DNA of 21,088 nt from Chloroflexota bacterium (GCA_016210295.1 JACQUM010000163.1:1-21088); one strand, 5' to 3'; shown: positions 1 through 6,154, counted from the stretch's first letter. The notes: generated from the letters alone by a model not told the origin. Numbers and translations: made by a program.

Positions 1-102
1 ATGGAGGACTCCATCCACGATGTGCCCGTCCAGCGCCCAGCGGAAGTAGCCCGGGCCATACGCGACGCCGTCGAGGACGGGTTCCTGGTAGGGCAGCATT
101 AG
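1..102 (+). CDS. C-terminal tail of a truncated upstream gene
   Basis: Frame 1 is open from the window edge to a TAG at 100-102 and gives about 33 residues with the G/C-rich third positions seen in neighbouring genes. An ATG at position 1 is in frame, but the gene probably begins upstream of the window. The tail contains a charged amphipathic helix (P-A-E-V-A-R-A-I-R-D-A-V-E-D-G). This loosely resembles the C-terminal helix of many short-chain dehydrogenases, where a sequence of that kind follows the Rossmann core. The match is too short to name a family. The next gene starts 28 bases later on the same strand, so the two may be co-transcribed. Confidence 0.45.
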   Translation: MEDSIHDVPVQRPAEVARAIRDAVEDGFLVGQH

Positions 103-130
103 GTCTGGGGCGAGTCAAAGGAGGAGAGGC

Positions 131-934
131 ATGGACCTCGCGGGCAAGGTGGCTATCGTGACGGGGAGTAGCAGGGGTCTGGGAAAGGCCACGGCGGTCG
201 CCTTCGCCAGGGCGGGGGCGGCGGTGGTCGTGGCGGCCCGGACGGAGGAGCCCCATCCCCGCATCGCCGGGACCATCCGCCAGACCGCAGACGAGGTGCG
301 GGCCTTTGGCGGGACGGCGCTTGCCATCCGATGCAACATGGGGAGCGCGGAGGAGGTGGAGGAGCTGGTGAAGCGGACGTTGGAGGAGTTCGGCCATGTG
401 GACATCCTGGTGCACAACGCCGCAGCCAACCTCCCCGGTGGCGTCGCGGACCTTGACCTTCGACGCTGGGAGATCCTGTTTAACGTCAACGTTCGCGCGC
501 TCTTCATCCTGGCGAGAGCGGCCGTTGCCTCCATGAAAGCTCAAGGCGGCGGACGCATCCTCGCGGTCGCCCCGAAGCCAGACCTCTCCGCTCAGACAAG
601 CATCTACATCCAGGCGAAACAGGCTCTCACTCACCTGACCCTGGGCATGGCAAAGGAGCTTGCCCCCTTCGGCATCGCCGCCAACTGCCTCTGGCCAGGA
701 GGGCCACGGGACACGGAGGGCATGCAGGCTATCAGCGGAGGGCAGTACGGCAACACCTCGCCGCAGTTGTTCGCCGACGCCGCTCTGGCCATCGTGACGA
801 AGGACCCGCGGACGTACACCGGCCGCACGGTCACGGACGAGGAGGTCCTCCGAGAAGAGGGGGTGAGCGACTTCTCGCGCTATCTGCGGAGTCGCGAAGC
901 GACACAGCCGGATAGGTACACGGATTCCCGGTAA
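131..934 (+). CDS. HSDL2-like short-chain dehydrogenase/reductase (SDR)
   Basis: A 267-residue Rossmann-fold protein, probably an NAD(P)(H)-dependent oxidoreductase or a degenerate relative. The glycine-rich nucleotide motif T-G-S-S-R-G-L-G is at residues 11-18, N-A-A at 96-98, and the catalytic pair Y159-x-x-x-K163 is intact. The usual catalytic serine about 13 residues before the Tyr is absent: the segment reads A-V-A-P-K, where HSDL2 proteins have I-S-P-P. The C-terminal part, with T-G-R-T-V-T-D-E-E-V-L-R-E-E-G-V, closely resembles the HSDL2 (hydroxysteroid dehydrogenase-like 2) signature T-G-x-x-V-x-D-E-x-x-L-x-E-E-G. The SCP2 domain of animal HSDL2 is missing. The ATG start follows an AAGGAGG ribosome site at 118-124 with 6-base spacing. 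The substrate is unknown; in this family it is often fatty-acyl or steroid-like. Confidence 0.88.
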   Translation: MDLAGKVAIVTGSSRGLGKATAVAFARAGAAVVVAARTEEPHPRIAGTIRQTADEVRAFGGTALAIRCNMGSAEEVEELVKRTLEEFGHVDILVHNAAANLPGGVADLDLRRWEILFNVNVRALFILARAAVASMKAQGGGRILAVAPKPDLSAQTSIYIQAKQALTHLTLGMAKELAPFGIAANCLWPGGPRDTEGMQAISGGQYGNTSPQLFADAALAIVTKDPRTYTGRTVTDEEVLREEGVSDFSRYLRSREATQPDRYTDSR

Positions 935-1082
935 GCGCTTTCTAAGGGGTCTGCGCTTCCCTTCTTGTCCTTTCTCTGCCTTGAGAAAGCTCCCTAGACG
1001 TGAGCCCCTTGAAAGATTGGTGTGTCGCACTGGCGAAGGAAAGGGTGCCGAGGTTGGACCTCACGATGCCGTACTGTAGGCG

Positions 1083-1937
1083 ATGAAAGTCTCTCTCTGG
1101 CTTCTCCTTGGCCTCGCGGCGCTCCTGGGTGCGTGCACTCCGGGTGGAGTGGCGCCGACTTCGCCCCCGTCGTCGACGCAGCCACAGGTGGCGGTGACCT
1201 TTTTCGATGTCGGGGAGTCAGGGGACGGTATCCTGGTGGCGACGTGGGAAGAGAAGTACATGCTCATCGACGGTGGGCGGCGGAACTCGGGGGTCGTCGG
1301 CGCGCTGCAAGCCCTCCAGGTGCCACGCATAGACGTCCTCGTGGCGACCAACCCCGACGCCGACCACATCGGCGGCCTCATCGACGTTCTCAAGACTGTG
1401 CCTGTCGGAGAGGTGTGGCTCAGCGGCGACACGAACACCACTATAACGTTCGAGGACTTCCTGGACGCGGTGAGCGCTTCCCAGGCGGAAGTCCACGCTG
1501 CACGCCAGGAAGACGTCATCCGATTGGGATCGCTGTCCGCACAGGTCGTCAACCCTTCCGAGCCGCTATTCCAGAGCAGGAACGACAACTCGGTGGCCCT
1601 GCGTCTGGAGTTCGGTCAGGTGAGCTTTCTCTTCACGGGGGACATGGAGGCCAAGGCGGAGGGCCGGCTCGTTCAGTCGGGGGTCAACCTCAGGGCGACT
1701 ATCCTGAAGCTGGGGCATCACGGCTCCAGGACGTCCACCAGCGCGCCCTTCCTGGCGGCGGTGCAGCCCGAAGTGGCTGTCTACCAGGCGGGGGCCGACA
1801 ACCGGTACGGTCATCCGCATCCCGAGACGCTGGCTCTTCTCGCGGCGGCTGGCGTCCCGGTGTACGGTACGGGCAGGAACGGGGTCATCGTCATCACGAC
1901 CGATGGCGCGGGCTATCGGATCGAGACCGAGAGGTAG
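1083..1937 (+). CDS. ComEC/Rec2-like metallo-beta-lactamase-fold hydrolase, lipoprotein
   Basis: A 284-residue protein with a lipoprotein signal: hydrophobic residues 3-17, lipobox L-L-G-A and acylated Cys18. It is probably anchored on the outer face of the membrane. The body resembles the extracytoplasmic beta-lactamase domain of ComEC. It has F-F-D-V-G-E-S-G-D at about 40-48, the metal motif N-P-D-A-D-H at 90-95, F-T-G-D at 184-187, L-G-H-H-G-S at 210-215 and H-P-H-P at 244-247. The first histidine of the usual H-x-D-x-D-H is an Asn (N90), so the metal site is altered. No ComEC transmembrane channel is present, so this is a stand-alone nuclease- or phosphodiesterase-like hydrolase. The ATG at 1083 is chosen because it gives a perfect lipoprotein leader. 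A DUF3006 gene follows after 5 bases. Confidence 0.88.
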   Translation: MKVSLWLLLGLAALLGACTPGGVAPTSPPSSTQPQVAVTFFDVGESGDGILVATWEEKYMLIDGGRRNSGVVGALQALQVPRIDVLVATNPDADHIGGLIDVLKTVPVGEVWLSGDTNTTITFEDFLDAVSASQAEVHAARQEDVIRLGSLSAQVVNPSEPLFQSRNDNSVALRLEFGQVSFLFTGDMEAKAEGRLVQSGVNLRATILKLGHHGSRTSTSAPFLAAVQPEVAVYQAGADNRYGHPHPETLALLAAAGVPVYGTGRNGVIVITTDGAGYRIETER

Positions 1938-1942
1938 GGGAA

Positions 1943-2194
1943 GTGGAGAAAGCCGTCGTTGATCGGATTGAAGGGGAGCTGGCGGTCTTGCTCGTCGGAG
2001 ACGAAGAGCGGGAGGTGGTGGTGGCGCTTCGGGACCTCCCCCCCGGCAGCGAGCCTGGGGTCTGGCTCAAGGTTTCCGTGGAGGGGGACCGTCTGAGAGA
2101 GGCCGAGGTTGACAGGGAGACAACACGGGCCAAGCGGTCCCGCGTACAGGGGAAGATGGCCCGCCTGCTCGGAAAGAGGCCGAAGCAGCCATAG
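1943..2194 (+). CDS. DUF3006 small protein, partner of the MBL hydrolase
   Basis: An 83-residue protein starting at GTG, 5 bases after the stop of the hydrolase gene, with a purine-rich ribosome site overlapping that stop. Its beginning (V-E-K-A-V-V-D-R-I-E-G-E-L-A-V-L-L-V-G) matches the DUF3006 pattern of a short beta-rich, SH3-like domain that commonly opens with A-V-V-D-R-I-E. DUF3006 genes are frequently found beside ComEC-like beta-lactamase genes in Firmicutes and Chloroflexota, which fits here. The function is unknown; a binding or chaperone role for the hydrolase is inference. The C-terminus is basic (K-R-S-R-V-Q-G-K and R-P-K), which could favour nucleic-acid or membrane contact. A 390-residue reading in this frame from 1022 is not used, because it runs antiparallel in quality to the hydrolase gene. 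Confidence 0.8.
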   Translation: MEKAVVDRIEGELAVLLVGDEEREVVVALRDLPPGSEPGVWLKVSVEGDRLREAEVDRETTRAKRSRVQGKMARLLGKRPKQP

Positions 2195-2195
2195 T

Positions 2196-2212
2196 GCCCG
2201 CCGCAGGCGGGC
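2196..2212 (+). terminator. GC hairpin after the MBL/DUF3006 pair, possible terminator
   Basis: GCCCGCC and GGCGGGC form a perfect 7-bp stem with a GCA triloop directly after the DUF3006 stop codon. There is no U-run, so it is at best a weak or factor-assisted terminator, or an mRNA end stabiliser. The rest of the gap (2213-2368) is more AT-rich than its surroundings. It holds a possible weak -10 (TATTAT near 2290) for comM, but no gene that I can see. Confidence 0.4.
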
Positions 2213-2368
2213 CAAGCCGAGTAGCCTATCCGCCACTCCGAGCTATTCAAGACGAGGACGCGACTGACTTTAGTGACCTATGTAGGGACTTATTATCACC
2301 GCTAGTCACTCCGATTGGTGCCAAGTCCGAGTTGCAAGCCGGGGGCGCGAGCGTAAGATTGGGGTGTC

Positions 2369-3892
2369 ATGCTGGCAAAGGTCAAAAGCTGCGCCGTCAT
2401 CGGGTTGGAAGGGTCCATCGTCGAGGTGGAAGTGGACATCGCCTCGGGCCTGCCCGCCTTCACCATCGTGGGCCTGCCTGACACGGCGGTCCAGGAGGCG
2501 CGAGAGCGGGTCCGGGCCGCCATTCGGAACTCCGGCTTCGAGTTCCCCGCACGGCGCATCACCGTCAGCCTTGCCCCCGCCGATCTGAAGAAGGAAGGCC
2601 CAGCCTACGACCTTCCCATCGCCGTCGGAGTCCTTCTGGCCTCCAGGCAGGCCGCCGCCGACGTCTCCGATATGGCTTTCCTGGGCGAGCTCTCTCTGGA
2701 CGGCGGCATCCGGCACACGCAAGGGATCCTGCCCATGGTGGCCGTCGCGAAGGATGAGGGGCTGGCCCAGGTGGTTGTCCCGGCCGCCGACGCACCGGAG
2801 GGCGGCCTTGTGGAGGGGGTAGAGGTCCTGCCGGCCTCCTCTCTGGCGGAGCTGGTGGCCCATCTCAAGGGCGAGCGACCCCTGGAGCCGTACCGTCCGC
2901 TGCGTGAGCCGACGACGGAGGACGGGCGCTGGGGAGGCGGAGTCGACCTTGCCCACGTCCGGGGCCAGGAGCATGTGAAGCGCGCGCTGGAGGTGGCGGC
3001 GGCGGGGGGGCACAACCTGCTGATGATGGGCCCGCCGGGAGCGGGCAAGACCCTCTTGGCGCGGGCCATTCCTTCCATCCTGCCGCCTTTGACGCGGAAC
3101 GAGGCCCTGGATGTGACGAAGATCTATAGCATCACCGGGCTTCTTCCTTCCGACACCCCCCTCATCACCCAGCGTCCCTTCCGCTCACCTCACTACACCA
3201 TATCCCACGCGGGGCTCGTGGGGGGAGGAAGGCTCCCCCGGCCGGGAGAGATCACTTTGAGCCACCGAGGCGTCCTGTTCCTGGACGAGCTGCCGGAGTT
3301 CGGCCATGCGGTGTTGGAGGTCCTGCGCCAGCCGATGGAGGACAAGGTGGTGACCATCAGCCGGGCCCAGGGCTCGGCCTCCTTTCCCGCCAACTTCATG
3401 CTCGTCGGAGCGATGAACCCCTGCCCCTGCGGCTTCTACGGTGACCTGGTGAAGCCATGCACCTGCTCCGCTATAGCCATCTCCCGCTACCAGAAACGGA
3501 TCAGCGGGCCACTCCTGGACAGGATCGACCTGTTCGTGGAGGGGACGCGTGTGGAGTACGAGAAGCTGACGGACGAGCGGTTGGGGGAGCCGTCCAACGC
3601 TGTCCGGCAGCGCGTGGAGATGGCGCGGGGCGTGCAGGGGAAGCGGTTCACGGGGACGTCCCTCTTGACGAACGCAGACATGGGGCCGGTGGAGGTGCGG
3701 GAGCACTGCCGAGTGGACCAGGAGGGGCAGGGGCTGCTGCAGATGGCGATGAAGCAGCTCAGCCTCTCTGCACGGGGGTTCCACCGGGTGCTGAAGCTGG
3801 GTAGGACCATCGCCGACCTGACGGGCTCTGAGACGATCCAGGTGGCCCACCTGGCGGAGGCGCTGCAGTACCGGCCGAGAGGGCTGGGGTAG
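2369..3892 (+). CDS. comM: ComM/YifB-family Mg-chelatase-like AAA+ ATPase
   Basis: A 507-residue cytoplasmic protein with full-length YifB/ComM architecture. The N-terminal ChlI-like domain (residues 1-165) begins with the family pattern V-x-x-x-A-V-x-G-L-E and contains I-V-G-L-P-D-T-A-V-Q-E-A-R-E-R-V-R-A. The AAA+ core has Walker A G-P-P-G-A-G-K-T at 221-228, Walker B V-L-F-L-D-E at 302-307 and a Cys cluster C-P-C-G/C-T-C at 352-366. A C-terminal helical lid follows. In transformable bacteria ComM is a hexameric helicase that drives branch migration of incoming DNA during natural transformation. In others its role is unclear. Many genomes place dprA next to it, but that gene is not here. The start ATG opens the family-typical N-terminus. 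Confidence 0.95.
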   Translation: MLAKVKSCAVIGLEGSIVEVEVDIASGLPAFTIVGLPDTAVQEARERVRAAIRNSGFEFPARRITVSLAPADLKKEGPAYDLPIAVGVLLASRQAAADVSDMAFLGELSLDGGIRHTQGILPMVAVAKDEGLAQVVVPAADAPEGGLVEGVEVLPASSLAELVAHLKGERPLEPYRPLREPTTEDGRWGGGVDLAHVRGQEHVKRALEVAAAGGHNLLMMGPPGAGKTLLARAIPSILPPLTRNEALDVTKIYSITGLLPSDTPLITQRPFRSPHYTISHAGLVGGGRLPRPGEITLSHRGVLFLDELPEFGHAVLEVLRQPMEDKVVTISRAQGSASFPANFMLVGAMNPCPCGFYGDLVKPCTCSAIAISRYQKRISGPLLDRIDLFVEGTRVEYEKLTDERLGEPSNAVRQRVEMARGVQGKRFTGTSLLTNADMGPVEVREHCRVDQEGQGLLQMAMKQLSLSARGFHRVLKLGRTIADLTGSETIQVAHLAEALQYRPRGLG

Positions 3893-3914
3893 GGCGGCTA
3901 GAGGGGTTTTGCTG

Positions 3915-4475
3915 ATGTCAACGTTACTTTGGCTTGGCGGGGTATCCGCTCTGCTGGCGATCCCCGCCCTCTGGTTGGCGGGGGTCTTCCTGGCCCTCTT
4001 CTTCGGCGGGGCTGGCGAGCGCTACGGCCCCCTGAACGACATCTTCTCCGCTATCGCTCTTCTTCTGCTGATCTTGCCTGCCCTGGCTGTGTACCTTCTC
4101 TTACGCGGCCAAACTGGGATGTGGCTGGCGATCGTGACTGGTTTGGCCGTCGCCGGGATCCTTGTCGCGGCGGGTGGGCAACTGCTCCTCGTCCTGGGAG
4201 TCATCGATTTGCAGACCTCCTTTGTCACCGGCGGGGTTGGGATCGCGCCCGTGTTCCTTTGGCTCGTGGCGCTTGCCCTTCTTGCGCTCGGATCCGGGCA
4301 TCTTCCGGCGATGGTCGGCTGGATGGTGCTGGCTGTCTTGTCCCTTTCGGTGCTCTTGACGCTGGGTTCCATCTTCCGAATCAACGTGGCCACCGGGGTC
4401 GTCAGCGTTGCCTTGCTCCTGGCGCTCACGGCCTGGCTCGTTGCGTTAGGGCAAACGCTGCTGCGACAGTCGTGA
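3915..4475 (+). CDS. Hypothetical polytopic membrane protein
   Basis: A 186-residue, very hydrophobic protein with about six predicted transmembrane segments, near residues 5-30, 42-62, 66-92, 105-125, 130-150 and 155-178 by eye. It has few charged residues and no motif I can assign. The first loop contains G-G-A-G-E-R-Y-G-P-L-N-D. I place the start at ATG 3915 because a GAGGGG site lies 8 bases upstream. A TTG at 3909 in the same frame would leave only 2 bases. It follows comM by 22 bases on the same strand, so co-transcription is likely, but nothing in it suggests a role in DNA uptake. No function is proposed. Confidence 0.7.
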   Translation: MSTLLWLGGVSALLAIPALWLAGVFLALFFGGAGERYGPLNDIFSAIALLLLILPALAVYLLLRGQTGMWLAIVTGLAVAGILVAAGGQLLLVLGVIDLQTSFVTGGVGIAPVFLWLVALALLALGSGHLPAMVGWMVLAVLSLSVLLTLGSIFRINVATGVVSVALLLALTAWLVALGQTLLRQS

Positions 4476-4503
4476 AGTGCACCTGTCTCAGAGGACGTTG
4501 CGC

Positions 4504-4533
4504 TTGACGAACCCGCTGACTTTGCGATATACT
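4504..4533 (+). promoter_or_regulatory. Sigma-70-type promoter upstream of the tusA leader
   Basis: A -35 box TTGACG (4504-4509) and a -10 box TATACT (4528-4533) are separated by 18 bases. Transcription would begin near 4540, about 150 bases before tusA. It is one of the two clearest housekeeping promoters in the window. Confidence 0.7.
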
Positions 4534-4539
4534 AGCCCA

Positions 4540-4658
4540 ACGATGTCCAACATGGCTTGCCTCTGTACCTGTACCTGGGAGGGACCTTCCGGGTAGGATA
4601 CTTTCCGCCCGTTTGAAGCCCTCTCGCAGAGTAGCGCGTGCGAGAGGGCTTTTTGTTT
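4540..4658 (+). ncRNA. Structured leader RNA / candidate riboswitch or attenuator upstream of tusA
   Basis: The predicted transcript from about 4540 runs into a strong intrinsic terminator at 4617-4658 before reaching tusA, so it is either a small RNA of about 115 nt or a conditional leader. Within it, 4586-4618 can fold into a three-part hairpin: CTTC with GAAG, CGGG with CCCG, and GGA with TCC. The closing GAAG strand (4615-4618) shares its last two bases with the first stem bases of the terminator, so the two structures partly compete, which is the classic layout of an attenuator. There is also a short tandem repeat, TGTACC-TGTACC, near 4564-4575. I do not recognise a named riboswitch class. 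The RNA status and the ligand are inference. Confidence 0.5.
4617..4658 (+). terminator. Strong intrinsic terminator between promoter and tusA
   Basis: An 11-bp perfect stem (4618-4628 with 4639-4649, extendable by A4617-T4650) has a 10-base loop and is followed by TTTTTGTTT. It lies 30 bases before the tusA start codon and downstream of the promoter at 4504-4533. It therefore cannot simply end an upstream gene; it must gate expression of tusA-dsrE2 or end a small RNA. Confidence 0.85.
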
Positions 4659-4687
4659 GTGCGAAATCTGACGTCAAGGAGGGTAGG

Positions 4688-4936
4688 GTGCCGCAGCAAA
4701 CTCAGGAGCTTCAGGAGAACAAGGTTCTCGATAGCAGGGGACTCCTCTGCCCCATGCCTGTCATTCAGGCGTCGAACGCCGTCAGGGCCCTGGCGACCGG
4801 CCAGGTGCTGAAGATTCTGGCCACCGACCCGGGCTCCAAGGCCGACTTCCCCGCCTGGGCGGAGGCCACGGGGAACAAGTTGCTGAAGCACGAGGCCAAG
4901 GACGGTCTGTTCACGTACTGGATCCAGAAGGGATAG
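4688..4936 (+). CDS. tusA: TusA-family sulfur carrier protein
   Basis: An 82-residue TusA/SirA-fold protein. The signature L-D-S-R-G-L-L-C-P-M-P-V-I is at residues 14-26, with the C-P-x-P motif at 21-24. Cys21 is the residue that carries sulfur as a persulfide in this family. TusA proteins relay sulfane sulfur (and possibly selenium) between sulfurtransferases, DsrE-type proteins and biosynthetic enzymes in the cytoplasm. The GTG at 4688 is chosen because AAGGAGG (4676-4682) sits 5 bases upstream. An ATG at 4613 lies inside the terminator hairpin region and would add 25 non-family residues. dsrE2 follows after 10 bases, so the two are one operon behind the terminator-gated leader. Confidence 0.93.
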   Translation: MPQQTQELQENKVLDSRGLLCPMPVIQASNAVRALATGQVLKILATDPGSKADFPAWAEATGNKLLKHEAKDGLFTYWIQKG

Positions 4937-4946
4937 GAGGTCAGCG

Positions 4947-5510
4947 ATGGTTGAAGCTTTGGAAACACTGTCCCTGGACCTGGAGGAGTTCAAGCGCCTC
5001 CACGCCGAGGCCCACAAGGAGACCGCGACCAAGCGCCTGGCTATCGTGGCCTCCAAGGGCTCCCTGGACATGGTCTATCCCGCCCTCATCCTGTCCACCA
5101 CAGCGGCGTCCATGGGGTGGGAGACGGCCATCTTCTTCACCTTCTACGGCCTGGACGTCCTGCACAAGGGACGGTACAAGGGCCTGAAGGTAGCGCCCCT
5201 GGGGAACCCAGCGGCGCCGGCTCCTTTCCCGGCACTCCCCATCAAGGTGCCCACCATCATCGCGGCGATACCCGGCATGACCGCCGTCGCCACGCTGATC
5301 ATGAAGCGGTGGATGAAGAACGCCAGCCTTCCCACTGTGGAGCAGTTCCTGGATATGTCCCATGAGATGGGGGTCAAGCTCATCGCCTGCTCCACGACGA
5401 TGGGAGTGATGAAGATCAAGGAAGAGGACCTGCTCCCGGTGGCGGAGATCCAGGGAGCGGCCGCCTTCCTCCACTACGCCTCCAAGGCGACGGTCACCCT
5501 GTTCATCTAA
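4947..5510 (+). CDS. dsrE2: DsrE2-type DsrE/DsrF/DrsH-like protein
   Basis: A 187-residue protein of the DsrE/DsrF-like superfamily (the DsrE2 or peroxiredoxin-like group). An N-terminal helix (about 1-28) is followed by the core strand L-A-I-V-A-S-K-G-S-L-D and the hydrophobic helix P-A-L-I-L-S-T-T-A-A. Then come the F-F-T-F-Y-G-L-D motif (63-70) and a conserved Cys148 in L-I-A-C-S-T-T-M-G-V. The central part, with I-P-G-M-T-A-V-A-T, is hydrophobic, and DsrE2 proteins are often membrane-associated. In sulfur oxidisers, rhodanese-tusA-dsrE2 clusters move persulfide sulfur. Here only tusA and dsrE2 are present, as a pair. AGGAGG of the ribosome site overlaps the tusA stop region and decides the ATG start. 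Confidence 0.9.
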   Translation: MVEALETLSLDLEEFKRLHAEAHKETATKRLAIVASKGSLDMVYPALILSTTAASMGWETAIFFTFYGLDVLHKGRYKGLKVAPLGNPAAPAPFPALPIKVPTIIAAIPGMTAVATLIMKRWMKNASLPTVEQFLDMSHEMGVKLIACSTTMGVMKIKEEDLLPVAEIQGAAAFLHYASKATVTLFI

Positions 5511-5534
5511 CAGCCTGATGAGAAACTCCTCCGA

Positions 5535-5661
5535 CCATCCCCCTGACCCCCTTCCTAGCCAGGAAGGGGGTAGAAACTATATCTGGGGGACACCCCCATC
5601 CGCCTACGGCGGACTGCCAAAGGGGCTCCGCCCCCCTGGACTCCCCTCAGCAACCTGCTAG
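5535..5661. repeat. GC-rich multi-hairpin repeat, copy A
   Basis: About 125 bases after dsrE2 hold a chain of hairpins. The first is a 10-bp perfect stem (5547-5556 with 5561-5570, loop AGCC). It is followed by GGGGG-ACA-CCCCC, TCCGCC-TAC-GGCGGA and GGGGC-TCC-GCCCC, and then a conserved end ACTCCCC..TCAGCAACCTGCTAG. The same blocks, in the same order, recur at 6634-6753 and partly at 6750-6856. No open reading frame or inverted terminal repeats of a transposon are visible. It probably also serves as the 3' end of the tusA-dsrE2 transcript. Confidence 0.8.
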
Positions 5662-5687
5662 TCGTCCGAGCCGGCCTGCCGAAGTAG

Positions 5688-5693
5688 TATAGT
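5688..5693 (+). promoter_or_regulatory. Possible -10 box for the selenoprotein gene
   Basis: TATAGT stands in a short AT-rich patch 28 bases upstream of the 5722 start codon, just after repeat copy A. No convincing -35 box is visible at 16-18 bases, so this is only a candidate. The gene could instead be read from the tusA promoter. Confidence 0.3.
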
Positions 5694-5721
5694 TAGGAAG
5701 AGAGAAAGAAGGAGGTACAGG

Positions 5722-6012
5722 ATGGCCAGCGAAGGAAGAGTGCGCCTGGAGATCAGGTACTGCGTCTCTTGAGGGTATTTCTGGAAAGCGGCGGGTCTCG
5801 CCGCTGAGCTAACCGAGGGCCGCGTCCGCGAGACGTCCATTGCTCTCACCCCCGTGGGGGATGGGCGCTTCGAGGTGTATCTGGACAACGAGAAGGTCTA
5901 CGACCGCAAGGAGGCAGGCGAGGGGGACTTCTATCCGTCCCTGCGGGCCTTGCGAGCCATCAAGCCCAAGCTGGAGGACAAGCTGAAGGCGACGGCTGTC
6001 GCTGTCCGCTAG
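5722..6012 (+). CDS. SelW-like (Rdx family) selenoprotein with in-frame UGA
   Basis: Read with the TGA at 5770-5772 as selenocysteine, this gives a 96-residue thioredoxin-like protein ending at TAG 6010-6012. The active-site motif is C14-V-S-U17 in the context R-Y-C-V-S-U-G-Y, matching the SelW/SelT/SelH (Rdx) C-x-x-U/C motif. It is followed by the family helix K-A-A-G-L-A-A-E-L. Downstream come the strand pattern D-G-R-F-E-V-Y-L-D, then V-Y-D-R-K and the C-terminal L-R-A-L-R. In related proteins this region reads G-x-F-E-V, W-x-R-K and L-K. A very strong AAGGAGGT site lies 5 bases before the ATG. The frame after the TGA keeps coding character for 80 codons, and a SECIS-like hairpin follows the UGA. 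Function by family: cytoplasmic thiol/selenol redox protein, partner unknown. The alternative is a nonsense-mutated Cys form, which is less likely given the hairpin. Confidence 0.88.
5770..5805 (+). promoter_or_regulatory. UGA codon plus bacterial SECIS element
   Basis: The UGA (5770-5772) is followed after 14 bases by a perfect 7-bp stem, AGCGGCG (5787-5793) with CGCCGCT (5799-5805), closing the pentaloop GGUCU (5794-5798). The E. coli fdhF SECIS, which is bound by SelB, has the apical loop AGGUCU, so the G-U pair recognised by SelB is present here. The loop begins 21 bases after the UGA, within the distance range accepted for bacterial SECIS elements. The hairpin is inside the coding frame, as expected for bacteria. 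Confidence 0.85.
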
Positions 6013-6077
6013 ACCTTTCCGAGCAGCGGACCTGTCTGCCTGATTGTTTATCAGAGAGCGGGGGTGGGCCCCCCCCT

Positions 6078-6105
6078 GGGTCGGGGCCGACCCCGTTCTT
6101 TTCTT
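6078..6105 (+). terminator. Intrinsic terminator after the selenoprotein gene
   Basis: GGGTCG and CGACCC (6078-6083 with 6088-6093, loop GGGC) are followed by CGTTCTTTTCTT. A further G/C run (GGGGGTG..CCCCCCC, 6060-6076) precedes it. It ends the plus-strand unit before the oppositely oriented DinB gene. The rest of 6013-6154 shows no gene. Confidence 0.7.
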
Positions 6106-6154
6106 GATCCAGACTAGTCCAGCCAGGTGAATTGCCGCGACGTGCGGATAGTCG

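Noticed and set aside
1022..1942. Long plus-strand frame leading into the DUF3006 gene.
   Set aside because: It overlaps the MBL lipoprotein gene in another frame and is Arg/Gly-rich. Only its last 83 codons (from GTG 1943) show a real family.
2213..2368. Inverted AGTGAC/GTCACT half-sites upstream of comM as an operator.
   Set aside because: The arms are only six bases and widely spaced; this is expected by chance and has no supporting pattern.
4476..4687. A named riboswitch (SAM, Moco, TPP, cobalamin, T-box) before tusA.
   Set aside because: None of the conserved core sequences I know for these classes is recognisable, so only an unclassified structured leader is reported.
5658..5888. A 76-residue minus-strand frame over the selenoprotein start.
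   Set aside because: No family resemblance and no ribosome site; it is antisense to the read-through gene, whose family pattern and SECIS explain the region.
5722..6012. Treating the TGA-containing frame as a pseudogene.
   Set aside because: A random nonsense mutation would not fall exactly at the second redox residue of C-x-x-C and also be followed at the right distance by a perfect GGUCU-loop hairpin. The rest of the frame is intact. Still, only the genome's Sec machinery can settle it.
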